A stretch of 41,195 nt of DNA from Nitrospirales bacterium (GTDB lineage: Bacteria > Nitrospirota > Nitrospiria > Nitrospirales > UBA8639). Below are positions 1 to 8,374 of the stretch, one piece after another. The notes beneath the pieces were generated by a model. That model was not told where the DNA came from, did not search any database, and saw only the letters and a program-made list of their open reading frames with translations. Within the stretch, counting starts at the first letter, position 1. Each line of letters begins with the position of its first letter. The translations under genes were made by a program, and so were the position numbers. The stretch spans positions 1 through 41,195 of the forward strand of contig JALDRK010000033.1 of NCBI GenBank assembly GCA_031315915.1. The letters run 5' to 3'.

Positions 1-529
1 GGTCGACAATCAACATGCCACTCGGGAAGGCATCAACCAACAAGCGGAGTCGACGCTCTTTGTCTTCAAGATTATTTTTAACCTGTTCCATATCCCCCAA
101 TAAATTTACCATGGCATGGTTTTGATCCATCAATTCGTTCGTTCGATCGGCATATTTCGCCGCAAGATCTTCTTTCGTCGTTTGGAGAGTCTGTTGAGCC
201 TTAATATTTTTCAAGACCATCATTCCGGTTATCACAATACACAAAATAGATATCCAGCGATTGATCATGGCGGTTTCGTAGCCAGGCCCTGGAACAGAGG
301 CCCAATATCCGAGGAATACCAATGGCATGGTGCCCAGCATCGCGATTTTGGGTCCCCACGGATTTTTAAGTGGTAGGGTGGCGACCACGACGACAATGTA
401 CAGACTGCCCATACCAATTCCGAGTGGAATCAAGCAGTCTGCGACGAATATTCCTAATGCGAGAAACCCGACGATGGGAATTTGGAGAGCGCTTCGGGGA
501 CTTTCAGCGGATACGGGGGATGATTCCAT
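1..529 (-). CDS. Membrane-anchored PAS-containing sensor protein, C-terminus outside the window
   Basis: This is the 5' part of a gene reading off the window start, about 176 codons visible. The N-terminus has a short polar lead and then three hydrophobic stretches (roughly residues 18-50, 62-80 and 95-112). A charged coiled-coil follows (about 113-160) and ends in RLLVDAFPSGMLIVD, typical of the start of a PAS domain. A kinase or cyclase output should lie beyond the edge but cannot be seen. The ATG at 529 was chosen because the hydrophobic domain begins soon after it; its ribosome site is weak. It lies 36 bases after the stop of the ethylene-binding-domain gene on the same strand, so the two are probably co-transcribed. 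Membrane topology and PAS are read from sequence. A histidine kinase role is inferred. Confidence 0.65.
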   Translation of the reverse strand, partial: MESSPVSAESPRSALQIPIVGFLALGIFVADCLIPLGIGMGSLYIVVVVATLPLKNPWGPKIAMLGTMPLVFLGYWASVPGPGYETAMINRWISILCIVITGMMVLKNIKAQQTLQTTKEDLAAKYADRTNELMDQNHAMVNLLGDMEQVKNNLEDKERRLRLLVDAFPSGMLIVD

Positions 530-565
530 GCTCAAATTTTCCAGCTCGAATGAGAGTCTCGTTGT

Positions 566-1174
566 TCAGGTGTTTCCCTCATGGAGATTATAAGGGGAGG
601 GGCGTCCGAAAGATTGGGCTAGGGCATTGATCTCCATTTTGAGTTCCCGCATCCGCAATTCCCTTCCGCACATATATCGATTTAACCGGAGCAATTCCTC
701 GTTGGCATCTTGCAGATCCTTGGTTTGAGATCGCAATTCCTGCTCAATGGCTTGACGAGCGTCGATGTCTCGTTCCAATTGACGGTTCGTATCCTGTAAA
801 ACAAACAAATTGGGCAAAGATAAGATTTTGACTGCCACGGGCCATAACACAATGGCGGTGAGGATGGAAATTCCGGCGGTGACCAGTTTCACGATCCCGT
901 CGAGATAGTAATCCGGTGTCCAGATGGTCCAAATGTTCATAACATGTGTCATGCCACACGCAAAAATAAAAGCGCTAAAGAGACCAAGCAGATATTTGAA
1001 TGGGAATTTTCCCCCTTTTTTATTGAAATACAGCAATGCCAGAGGAATGGAAAAATAGGCCGTTGCGATGAGCGAATCGGAGATCACGTGCAACACAAGC
1101 AACATGGGATCCCACGCAAAACACATTCCATGGGGCATCAAACCTTTCAAGGTTTCGAACGAGGATGACGGCAT
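566..1174 (-). CDS. Ethylene-receptor-type (ETR1-like) membrane domain protein with coiled-coil tail, no kinase
   Basis: The 202-residue product matches the copper-dependent ethylene-binding domain of plant ETR1 and cyanobacterial relatives. With a constant offset of 8, the key ETR1 residues are all present: D33 (D25), Y40 with FSIPL after it (Y32, I35, P36), C73 and H77 in ACGMTH (C65, H69). Three membrane helices occupy about 22-50, 60-82 and 92-115. The rest (120-185) is a charged coiled-coil, and no kinase, GAF or PAS domain follows. The start at 1174 is preceded by AAGGAG seven bases upstream, which favours it over the ATG at 1276. The likely role is a Cu(I)/ethylene or small-ligand sensor signalling through the adjacent PAS protein. 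Residues are seen in the sequence; the ligand is inferred from the family. Confidence 0.85.
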   Translation of the reverse strand: MPSSSFETLKGLMPHGMCFAWDPMLLVLHVISDSLIATAYFSIPLALLYFNKKGGKFPFKYLLGLFSAFIFACGMTHVMNIWTIWTPDYYLDGIVKLVTAGISILTAIVLWPVAVKILSLPNLFVLQDTNRQLERDIDARQAIEQELRSQTKDLQDANEELLRLNRYMCGRELRMRELKMEINALAQSFGRPSPYNLHEGNT

Positions 1175-1654
1175 GCGGTGCTCCTTTGATTGAAGGTATG
1201 GAATCGGTGTTTCAAGAAGATATCCTTCTTCGATCATATTCATAAAGGATCCGTCCGGGATGGCAATGCCTGACAACTCGCAGGCGATAAGCGGTAAGGT
1301 GGGAGATATTGAGAATGCAGGGGGAAAGGTGTGTCACGGGTTTCTTGGTGACGATGACGGCATTCAACATCCTGCCCCAAAGCGGGTAGATATGAATTCT
1401 GGACCAGGTCAATGTTCGAGAGAAATGCCGGATCTGACCTTACCGTCCAACCATTCGGATAACTCCGCACCCAATCATGATTTGATGCACCGGACTCTGG
1501 CTGTCACTCGACCCGATGAATATCCATAAGGCAGGATGAATGGAACTGAGGATACGTATAAAATAATGGCCGATAATAGCGCTTTTTTCCCCTATTCGCA
1601 AGAAAAATGGTCCTATGCGTGGAAGCGAAGGTGCAAACGGCCCATGAGGATTGT
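1175..1654. other. 480-bp stretch without a convincing gene
   Basis: The gap lies between the ethylene-domain gene and the C39-like relic. Short open frames on both strands show no recognisable domain, ribosome site or codon pattern. It presumably holds the promoter for the minus-strand sensor pair and decayed sequence downstream of the C39 relic. Confidence 0.4.
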
Positions 1655-1978
1655 TCAAATTCGAACATATTCACGAGACCGCTGGTGAGATACGGCCTTT
1701 GGTATTGAGCAAATCTTCGACCAATTGATTGGTGAGCAAAGGGAGATGCTACGCCGGAGTTCCGGTGCGAGGGAAATATTCATGACAGACTGAACTTTTT
1801 GGTATGGACCGTGAGCAACCATCGGGGTTTGATTTTTCCAAAATCGGTAGACGCAAATCCGTGACATTGATTTCAAGGCCAAGGCTACGGTTTTGACTTG
1901 TCGAGAGGGGACGTTGGCTAAAGCGGCCACACAAGCGATTCCACATTCTGTCTCGTCCTCTTGAACCACCGGTTTCAT
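1655..1978 (-). pseudogene. Broken C39-like cysteine peptidase gene
   Basis: The first 33 or so codons read as the start of a C39-like domain: QEDETECGIACVAALA with the candidate nucleophile C12, then a RQVKTVA helix. After about residue 35 the frame loses resemblance. A neighbouring minus frame (1749-1946) carries a more family-like stretch with INVTDLR, which suggests a frameshift near 1870. The expected downstream His and Asp of the active site are not seen in any frame, and the open frame ends after 107 codons where the family has about 130-150. A weak GGAAT ribosome site lies upstream of the ATG at 1978. The family assignment rests on the N-terminal motif alone. Confidence 0.4.
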
Positions 1979-2020
1979 GTGTTCTATTCCGGAGGCTCTG
2001 GTGGTGTGAGACTCTTGCTC

Positions 2021-3016
2021 TTATCCAAAATGCCGGTGGAGATACTCTTTCAGGGCCACCGCATTATTGTAGGTCTCATTTTTGGCCGCAAAAAGAATGG
2101 TGACCGGACTTTGTCGGGTCCGTTGCCATAGCTCTTCAACGGCCTTGATGTTCTGATCGAGTTCGGTGGCATACCGTGCCTGAAATTCTTTCCACCGGGA
2201 CGGGTCATGCTGGAACCAGTTGCGTAGGCCTGTTGTGGGAGCAAGATCTTTCTGCCACAGATCCACGTTTGCAGAATCTTTCGAAAGTCCACGGGGCCAT
2301 AGTCGGTCAATGAGAATCCGAAACCCGTCTTCTGTGTCTGGGGGGTCGTATACCCGTTTGACTCGGATGGCCAGGGAAGATTGTGTGCGGCGGAAGGTTG
2401 ATCTTTGTAATGTGGAATGAGAGGAGAGATTAGACGGATGCCGAAAACAATCCGTCGTGTGGTCATTAACCAAACCGGTTGCCTGCATGTGTGCATAGAT
2501 CACGGTACTCCCCACAAATTTAAACCCCCGTCGCTTGAGATCTTTTGAAAGCGCATCGCTTTCAGCGGTGGTGGCCGGAACCTGGGACATGGCTTTCCAA
2601 TTATTCAGTTTTGGCGTCCCTCCGACGAATTTCCATATGTAGTGATCGAACGTCCCGAACTCTTCCTGTACCGTCAGAAAGGCCCTGGCATTGGTAATGG
2701 CGGATTCGATTTTTAGTCGATTTCGGATGATCCCGCTATCTTGAATGAGTGCCGCTTTTTTTCTGGCATCAAATTTAGACACTTTTAAGGGGTCAAATCC
2801 CGCAAATGCCCGGCGATATCCTTCGCGACGCAACAGGATCGTCGACCAGGACAAGCCGGCCTGTGCGCCTTCCAATATCAGCATTTCGAAGTGGCGGCGG
2901 TCTTCATGAACGGGTATGCCCCATTCTTCATCGTGATAGGAAATGAAATGAGGTTTCGTGCCCACCCATCCGCAACGAATAACCTCTTGAATTTTGATGG
3001 GGGATTTTCGTCCCAT
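2021..3016 (-). CDS. tag: DNA-3-methyladenine glycosylase I fused to a DUF488 domain
   Basis: The 331-residue product has two domains. Residues 12-200 are a Tag-type glycosylase that removes 3-methyladenine from alkylated DNA. The zinc ligands C15, H28, H186 and C190 match E. coli C4, H17, H175 and C179 with a constant offset of 11. The catalytic-pocket E49 and W57 match E38 and W46. A Ser/Arg-rich linker (about 195-215) leads to a DUF488 domain at 216-331, recognised from VKRVYDPP, DRLWPRG, FQHDPSRW and the final TILFAAKNETYNNAVALKEYL stretch. Tag and DUF488 proteins are normally separate, each of roughly the length seen here, so this is a fusion. The DUF488 function is unknown to me. Expression may start from the 255-bp divergent region shared with the HtrA-like gene. 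Confidence 0.9.
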   Translation of the reverse strand: MGRKSPIKIQEVIRCGWVGTKPHFISYHDEEWGIPVHEDRRHFEMLILEGAQAGLSWSTILLRREGYRRAFAGFDPLKVSKFDARKKAALIQDSGIIRNRLKIESAITNARAFLTVQEEFGTFDHYIWKFVGGTPKLNNWKAMSQVPATTAESDALSKDLKRRGFKFVGSTVIYAHMQATGLVNDHTTDCFRHPSNLSSHSTLQRSTFRRTQSSLAIRVKRVYDPPDTEDGFRILIDRLWPRGLSKDSANVDLWQKDLAPTTGLRNWFQHDPSRWKEFQARYATELDQNIKAVEELWQRTRQSPVTILFAAKNETYNNAVALKEYLHRHFG

Positions 3017-3271
3017 GCGAGATCCGGTCGTTTTGTGACGTCAGGAGTCGTGAATTTCCGGCCGTATCGGTGAAAAGGTTCTTGGAATAGGTAGAACGGA
3101 AAGGCTACGAATTCCAATTTATCCTGTCAACTGCAGATTGATTGGGAAGAGAGTTCAGGTAGGTAAAGGAAGCAAGGAATGGTATTCTAGCGGTGGACTT
3201 GAGGGGCGAATCCTGATTGCCTTCCATCCTCTGATGTTCATTCATTTGTGTCTTGTAAAAGGAGCTCCGAA
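3017..3271. promoter_or_regulatory. Divergent intergenic region between tag-DUF488 and the HtrA-like protease
   Basis: These 255 bp separate two divergent genes and must hold promoters for both. I could not pick out convincing -35/-10 pairs. The only clear signal is the AAAAGGAG ribosome site at about 3257-3264 for the protease. Confidence 0.4.
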
Positions 3272-4357
3272 ATGCGACCACGTATCTGTAGGAATAGAGA
3301 TGACAGGTTTTCTCTTACTCGGGCAACCTTCTTTCTGTGGGCGATTATGAGTGTGACAGCCTTTGGGATGGTGAGCAAGGGACATGCAAACGTTCTGACC
3401 GAGGTGTTCAAACGGGTGCATCCATCCGTAGTCGTAGTTCAGACCGAACATCTTGCTCCGATGGGGGAACAGTCGGGTTTGCCCGCATCCATGGCTGGAG
3501 TCGGCTCCGGGGTCTTGATTTCCAAAGACGGAATGGTGCTCACGGCAAGCCATGTCGTGCATTCGGCCGATCGCATCGTCGTCAAATTCAAGAACGAAGA
3601 GGAAATCCCGGCTCGTGTGGTGTCGTCTGAGCGGTTTGCCGATGTGGCGTTGTTGCAACTGGAGCGAATGCCAAAAGAGGCTGTCGTGGCCCATTTAGGG
3701 GATTCCGATCAGGTTGAAGTGGGCGACCAGGTTTTTGTCGTGGGTGCACCGGTCGGCATGAGCTATACCTTGACGGTGGGACATATCAGTGCTCGAAGGG
3801 CTCCACAGGATCTGACGATGGGATTTTCCCGGGTGGAAATGTTTCAAACCGACGCTGCAATCAATGTGGGCAATTCCGGCGGACCCATGTTCAATATGGA
3901 AGGTTCGGTTATCGGTATTGTGAGCCATATTATTTCGAAATCCGGGGGATTCGAGGGCTTGGGATTCGCCATCACTATGGAATCAGCCAAACGTTTGCTG
4001 TTGGATCAACCGCCGTTTTGGACGGGTATTGAAGGTGTGTTGCTCACCGGCCCACTTGCCGCCGCGTTTAATCTTCCGCAATCTGCCGGCCTGTTAGTCC
4101 AGCGGGTGGCAAACGATTCTCCGGCTTCCCGTCTCGGTCTTCGGGCCGGCAGCATCGTGGCCACGATTGATGGGAAGCCTTTATTAATCGGCGGGGATAT
4201 TGTTCTGCAAGTTCAAGGCATTCCACTGATTGGGGATTTGTCGAGCTATACTCTTATTCGGGAACGGGTCGGGAGACTTCGGGTCGGTGACATTATGACG
4301 GTTCGGGTGTTACGGGAGGGAGAAACTCACGAATTGCGTCTGCCCATTTCGAGGTAA
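3272..4357 (+). CDS. Periplasmic HtrA/Deg-like trypsin-type serine protease with one PDZ domain
   Basis: The 361-residue product is a Deg/HtrA-family protease. A signal segment spans about 12-39, with a basic start, a hydrophobic core and cleavage probably near GHA. The protease domain (about 42-235) has the triad H94 (TASHVV), D124 (FADVALL) and S202 (GNSGGP). One PDZ domain spans about 250-355 and contains the usual glycine-rich and LGLRAG segments. E. coli DegP has two PDZ domains and DegS one, so this resembles the DegS layout. The start at 3272 follows AAAAGGAG with good spacing; an in-frame GTG at 3248 is less likely. It probably degrades misfolded envelope proteins or senses envelope stress, which is family knowledge. 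No anti-sigma partner is visible nearby. Confidence 0.9.
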   Translation: MRPRICRNRDDRFSLTRATFFLWAIMSVTAFGMVSKGHANVLTEVFKRVHPSVVVVQTEHLAPMGEQSGLPASMAGVGSGVLISKDGMVLTASHVVHSADRIVVKFKNEEEIPARVVSSERFADVALLQLERMPKEAVVAHLGDSDQVEVGDQVFVVGAPVGMSYTLTVGHISARRAPQDLTMGFSRVEMFQTDAAINVGNSGGPMFNMEGSVIGIVSHIISKSGGFEGLGFAITMESAKRLLLDQPPFWTGIEGVLLTGPLAAAFNLPQSAGLLVQRVANDSPASRLGLRAGSIVATIDGKPLLIGGDIVLQVQGIPLIGDLSSYTLIRERVGRLRVGDIMTVRVLREGETHELRLPISR

Positions 4358-4460
4358 CAGGGCCCCTATTTTCTTCAATTTTCCGGAGATTTTCGTGGTA
4401 TTTGTAGGATCATTTCGCTCTATGATAGGGTAAAATGTTCCTCAAAGAAGGAGGTCTTTT

Positions 4461-5006
4461 ATGAAGAGCCCATCCTTGAATCGTCGTCATCATTCCGGTT
4501 GCACTGCACGATCCCGTTGGAAGATGTGGATTGGTGGAGCCGGCCTCGGGCTGGTAGTAAGTGCTATGCCGGTTGCGGCTGCCGAACCGTCTGTTCCCTG
4601 GGAATGTTCCGAATACTCGGGGGAAGCCCAAACTCGCTGCATGAACACCTTATTGGAACTGCAACAGGAAAAAATCGCAAAATTGGAAGAACAACTGAAA
4701 GCGCAGGAGGGGACGGTCAACGAACTCAAGGAGAAAATGGATCGTCAGGAAGCTGAAGCCCGGCGGGAGGCCAAGAAGGCATATAAGCAGGATCCCCGGT
4801 GGCCGCCTCCTCCATATGTGCCCGCTTACGAGCCTTCCTATTCCCCTGCCTATGGATATGCTCCCATACCGCCCATAGGGATTTATCTGGGAAACCCTTG
4901 GCGATATCCCCGATACTATGGGTATGGACCAGGATATTGGGGACGACCAGGTTTATCTTTTAACTTTCGGTTTGGGGGAGGAGGTTATCGGCATCGCCAC
5001 CGGTAA
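4461..5006 (+). CDS. Secreted coiled-coil protein with Pro/Tyr/Gly-rich tail
   Basis: The 181-residue product of unknown function follows a strong AAGGAGG site. A signal peptide with twin-arginine-like basic residues spans about 1-40 and ends around VAAAEP. Two cysteines lie in the ECSEYSGEAQTRCMN region and could form a disulphide. A charged coiled-coil covers about 68-110. The tail (113-181) is rich in Pro, Tyr and Gly and ends with alternating Arg and His, which could bind metal or cell wall. It lies between the HtrA-like protease and another secreted protein. All three point the same way, but the gaps (103 and 187 bp) do not prove an operon. Confidence 0.75.
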   Translation: MKSPSLNRRHHSGCTARSRWKMWIGGAGLGLVVSAMPVAAAEPSVPWECSEYSGEAQTRCMNTLLELQQEKIAKLEEQLKAQEGTVNELKEKMDRQEAEARREAKKAYKQDPRWPPPPYVPAYEPSYSPAYGYAPIPPIGIYLGNPWRYPRYYGYGPGYWGRPGLSFNFRFGGGGYRHRHR

Positions 5007-5193
5007 GCTGAAAAATCTCTATCGGGGTCCCGGTTTCTGATCGTGCATGAAGAGAGAGGAGGGAAAACGTTTTATAAAGGTTCAGCCGGTTCCCGCCCTG
5101 TACTCTGATCATCGTTGGTGCCGTGTGCGTGGCGGACTCTCCTTGCTTGGATCATCTATCCGTTTTTCAAATTTTCACATTCAGGAGAATAAT

Positions 5194-6153
5194 ATGCTCC
5201 CAATATTAGGGACGCTCGGTCTCATTCTGTGCGTATGGGTTGGTTTTGCCGACGCTCAACAGCCAAAGTCCGTATTCGATTTGTTGAACCGTGTCCCTGA
5301 CCCGCCGTCCACCGCCAGGGAGTCCTTGCGATGGTTCGATAAAGAAGGTCATTTAGGTCACGCGGTTGTGCTGGCTTTAAAAGACGATATTGAACAGTAT
5401 CGAAAAAGCAGTGAACAATTAGCCCACGTGGAAAACGAGGATGAAGGAAGGGCGTTTTTGATCCTGGGGTTGGAGCACGTGGGGATCGATGCCGCGCGTC
5501 TTCAGAGCGATCCGATTTATTCTGCCAACATGAAAGCCTCACTTGATCGTATGACCATGGAAGAAAAGTTGGCGCTGGCCCAAAAGATCATGGAGCCTTC
5601 GATGACTTCCCAATCATCAGACGGAGCGTCAAATGCGAAAGAATTACAAGCGGTGCTCGCAGCAGTGAAGGTGGCGGAAACCTTTCCACAACGTCGAACG
5701 GCTTGGCAAAACGGCATGCGGGTGGAGTTGGTGCGGAATTTTGAAGAAATGCCTGCTCTTGTGCCGCAACAGGTTTTGGCGAAATCCCAGCCGACAACTA
5801 ACTGGAATTCCCCGGAATGCAAGGCTGACTGTGTCTCCCAATGGAAGGATTATGGACTTGACCTGTGGCCGCTCATCCTTGAACGGGAAACGGAGATCTT
5901 GCGCAAGCGTCGAGCAGTGCTTCAGTACTATAAAACCTTCCTGGCAGAGGAATTCATGCAGGAAGGGAATACGCAGCTGGGGGCCACACTCTATGGGAGA
6001 TTGGCTTTAACCCCGGACAATCGAAGGATGTTGGCCAACTATCATCAAGGGTTATTGGAAGAAATTTCAGGTCTGATCGAATTGACGGAAACGGCTGCCA
6101 AAAGGGCCGCCGAGGTGGTTCACGGCGGCGTGGAGAAATTTTATATTCGGTGA
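5194..6153 (+). CDS. Secreted protein of unknown function
   Basis: The 319-residue product was not recognised. The ATG at 5194 follows CAGGAG with good spacing and gives a clean signal peptide (LPILGTLGLILCVWVGFADA, then QQ). Starting upstream at 5047 would add 49 residues of unlikely character. The mature part is largely helical, with acidic and basic heptad-like stretches at about 55-145 and 225-310. There is one cysteine pair in PECKADCVSQW at about residues 208-212. No catalytic motif was found. It is the last gene of the plus-strand set and converges with ccdA across about 170 bp. Confidence 0.7.
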   Translation: MLPILGTLGLILCVWVGFADAQQPKSVFDLLNRVPDPPSTARESLRWFDKEGHLGHAVVLALKDDIEQYRKSSEQLAHVENEDEGRAFLILGLEHVGIDAARLQSDPIYSANMKASLDRMTMEEKLALAQKIMEPSMTSQSSDGASNAKELQAVLAAVKVAETFPQRRTAWQNGMRVELVRNFEEMPALVPQQVLAKSQPTTNWNSPECKADCVSQWKDYGLDLWPLILERETEILRKRRAVLQYYKTFLAEEFMQEGNTQLGATLYGRLALTPDNRRMLANYHQGLLEEISGLIELTETAAKRAAEVVHGGVEKFYIR

Positions 6154-6324
6154 TAGTCTTTCAGTGGTAGATGTCATAGAAAAAACTTCCCTTGAAAAGT
6201 TCTTTTCCTACCTGTCTCAATCTACATATTTTCATGGTCCCCGGTAAAAAGAACCAAAGTAGACAGAACATATTTGCTGGAATGCCCAACTGCGAAATGT
6301 TCCCCGTTGAAAAATAGACCTAGG

Positions 6325-7089
6325 CTATTGGCCGACATACCATCCAACCCCCCAGCGCTCAAGATAGCTTGTCAAAAGAAAGAAGGTATTGGAGTAGAGG
6401 AGACTCCCGACAGCGACCAGTATGACCCCGCTCATGATGGAGAGCGGCCTCACATACCTACGCATTTGCAAGAAATGGCTTAAGAATCGATCAAGCCATA
6501 AGGCTGTGATAAGCAATGGAAGCCCAAGCCCTAACGAGTAGAAAGCAAGGAGCGTCAGTCCATCAGCAGATGTCTCTGTCGTGCCGGCATATAATAAGAT
6601 GGACGTGAGAATGGGGCCTACGCAGGGAGTCCAGCCTACGGCGAAGGTAATCCCAATGAGAAAGGACCCTAGATAGCCTGCCGGGCGAGTCTGAAAGTGG
6701 AAACGCCTTTCTCGAGACAGAAATCCCCAGTTGAACGCTCCCAGCACATGCAGGCCGAATAGGATGATCAGTCCTCCTCCGAGTTTCCGGAATGAGTCCT
6801 GATAGGTAAACAGCCATTGACCGAATAAACTGGCCGAGAGGCCAAAGGCGATGAAGATGAGGGAAAACCCTCCGATGAACAACAGCGAATTGACAATGAT
6901 GGCTGGGCGAAAGCGGTGTCGTCCGGAGGGTTCTCGGAGTTGGTCAAGAGAGAGTCCCGTAATATACGAGATGTACGACGGCACCAGCGGGAGCACGCAA
7001 GGGGAAAGGAACGACAACAACCCGGCTCCAAATGCCGCGAACAGCGTGATCTGAGGGATATTCGTTACGGATTCCATGATGCCTGTCAT
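6325..7089 (-). CDS. ccdA: CcdA-type thiol-disulphide transporter (DsbD membrane domain family)
   Basis: The 254-residue inner-membrane protein has about six transmembrane helices. It carries both family cysteine motifs: FLSPCVLPLVPSY in helix 1 and VGWTPCVGPILTS in helix 4. CcdA passes electrons from cytoplasmic thioredoxin to periplasmic thiol proteins, often for cytochrome c maturation or TlpA/ResA recycling. It lies 48 bp after the tlpA-like gene on the same strand, so that protein is its likely partner. ATGs at 7089 and 7077 are both possible and neither has a strong ribosome site, which suggests translational dependence on the upstream gene. Length is normal for the family. Confidence 0.92.
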   Translation of the reverse strand: MTGIMESVTNIPQITLFAAFGAGLLSFLSPCVLPLVPSYISYITGLSLDQLREPSGRHRFRPAIIVNSLLFIGGFSLIFIAFGLSASLFGQWLFTYQDSFRKLGGGLIILFGLHVLGAFNWGFLSRERRFHFQTRPAGYLGSFLIGITFAVGWTPCVGPILTSILLYAGTTETSADGLTLLAFYSLGLGLPLLITALWLDRFLSHFLQMRRYVRPLSIMSGVILVAVGSLLYSNTFFLLTSYLERWGVGWYVGQ

Positions 7090-7137
7090 ACCCGTAAATA
7101 CCAGAATGTCCTTTTGTGATTTCAGCCGGTTCCTTTT

Positions 7138-7731
7138 TTACTGGAGACTCTTGAGGAAATCCCGATACTGAGCATTCTGGTTGAGCCCTGCACCGCGATG
7201 CGCCAGAATCAATTCCCCTCGGGCATCCATCACTACGAATGTCGGTGTGGCATTGACGCCAAAAGCTTGCGCCACCACGTTATCCTGATCGTAGGCTGTG
7301 GGAAATACGAAGGTATCAGGGTTGGATGTGACATATTCTTCCACATGAGCCTGGGTGTCCGAGAAGGCGATGGTGAATACCTGAAGCTGATCCGGTTTGT
7401 TGCCCTGATAGAATTTCGCAAGGATGGGCAATTCCATCTGGCAATACCGACACCAAGGCGCCCAAAAAACCAGAAGCGTCGGGCGACCCTGTAAAGAAGC
7501 TTTACTATACGTGTGCCCATCCAATCCTCGAAGCTGGAATTCCGGGGCGGAAACGGATGAGGCAGCGGTACTTGGCACGACTCCCAGCAGAAGGCAGAGG
7601 TTCACCAGGACGAACACAAAGAATCCGCCACGGGTTACTGTGACCCTCCGATTCCAGTGGGAGCCGAGGAGGCTCCCACTGGATATCATACTCGTTGATT
7701 TCTTGGATGTAACCACGCAGTTCAACATCAT
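7138..7731 (-). CDS. TlpA/ResA-like periplasmic thioredoxin-fold protein
   Basis: The 197-residue product has a hydrophobic anchor or signal segment at about 36-57, with an unusually long polar lead of 30 residues. A thioredoxin-like domain follows. The redox motif is WAPWCRYC (C94, C97) and the cis-proline motif is NATPTFVVM. It should reduce disulphides in the periplasm, for example in apocytochrome c, using electrons from CcdA encoded just downstream. The start uses tandem ATG codons (7731 and 7728) after AAGGAG. The stop of the DsrE-like gene is only 6 bp upstream, so the two are translationally linked. The exact client protein is unknown. Confidence 0.9.
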   Translation of the reverse strand: MMLNCVVTSKKSTSMISSGSLLGSHWNRRVTVTRGGFFVFVLVNLCLLLGVVPSTAASSVSAPEFQLRGLDGHTYSKASLQGRPTLLVFWAPWCRYCQMELPILAKFYQGNKPDQLQVFTIAFSDTQAHVEEYVTSNPDTFVFPTAYDQDNVVAQAFGVNATPTFVVMDARGELILAHRGAGLNQNAQYRDFLKSLQ

Positions 7732-7737
7732 GTCTCC

Positions 7738-8214
7738 TTACGGTTTGATATAGACATACCCGGCACGTTGAAGGTCGGCAATTCGTTTCACGGCTACCGG
7801 ATGCTGGGTCGGTGTAAATCCGGCCAGCAATTTCTCAAGCGGCGTCCCGTACAACTTCATCGAGACCTGACACATCTCGGCCGTGATGCCTTTGTCAATG
7901 ACGACCTTTAATTTATCTTTCAGTTCCTGATCAACCGTATCGCTTTCAAACAACTTCAGAGCCGGTCCATGGACGACCAACACCAGGTCGATGTTGTCGG
8001 GTCCGCCTTCCGCCTCGATGTGTTTGTTGATCAACGCCATCGCGTACTTGGCGAGAGCCGGGTCGTTACTATCCAGGTGATACAAGACTTTCACTTTGTC
8101 TTGGCCTGGGTCTTTATCCGCCAGAACCAACCCAGGGCTTAGGAACAGTCCGTACAGGCCGGCAATGATTAACGTCGAGAGCATCAGAGCTGATTTAGGA
8201 AAGAAACTTCGCAT
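7738..8214 (-). CDS. Secreted DsrE/DsrF-like protein
   Basis: The 158-residue product begins with a signal peptide (about 1-32, ending VLADKD). A DsrE-like fold follows, recognised from VKVLYHLDSNDP, the helix before NIDLVLVVHGPALKLF and the later GITAEMCQVSM segment. One cysteine (about residue 119) sits where sulphur-relay DsrE proteins keep their active cysteine. Secreted DsrE-like proteins are common but poorly understood; sulphur transfer or thiol chemistry is a reasonable guess. It heads a cluster with tlpA-like and ccdA genes, which supports a redox role. AAGGAGGCGGTC precedes the ATG. Confidence 0.8.
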   Translation of the reverse strand: MRSFFPKSALMLSTLIIAGLYGLFLSPGLVLADKDPGQDKVKVLYHLDSNDPALAKYAMALINKHIEAEGGPDNIDLVLVVHGPALKLFESDTVDQELKDKLKVVIDKGITAEMCQVSMKLYGTPLEKLLAGFTPTQHPVAVKRIADLQRAGYVYIKP

Positions 8215-8370
8215 GACCGCCTCCTTGGATAAATAATGATTGGAGAGACACCCCGTGAGGGAATCGTTACTGTTAATCCTATAGTGGATGAAAGCGGGAC
8301 GTGGAGGTTAGGTGAGAATACCGGGGATCGCCCGACTATTATTCCCGTATCGGGATAGGGGGAAATGCCC
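8215..8370 (-). promoter_or_regulatory. Likely promoter/operator region of the DsrE-TlpA-CcdA cluster
   Basis: The gap follows the response-regulator gene and precedes dsrE on the same strand. It contains TCCCG-TAT-CGGGA, a short palindrome at 8343-8355, next to a 7-bp hairpin. This is a plausible operator for the regulator encoded just upstream. I could not assign a -35/-10 pair with confidence. Confidence 0.35.
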
Positions 8371-8374
8371 CTAT
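8355..8374 (-). terminator. Hairpin at the end of the response-regulator gene
   Basis: ATAGGGG and CCCCTAT form a perfect 7-bp stem with a GAAATG loop, overlapping the TAG stop (8371-8373) of the regulator gene. No T-run follows on the minus strand, so it may be an attenuating or protective hairpin and not a classical terminator. Confidence 0.35.
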
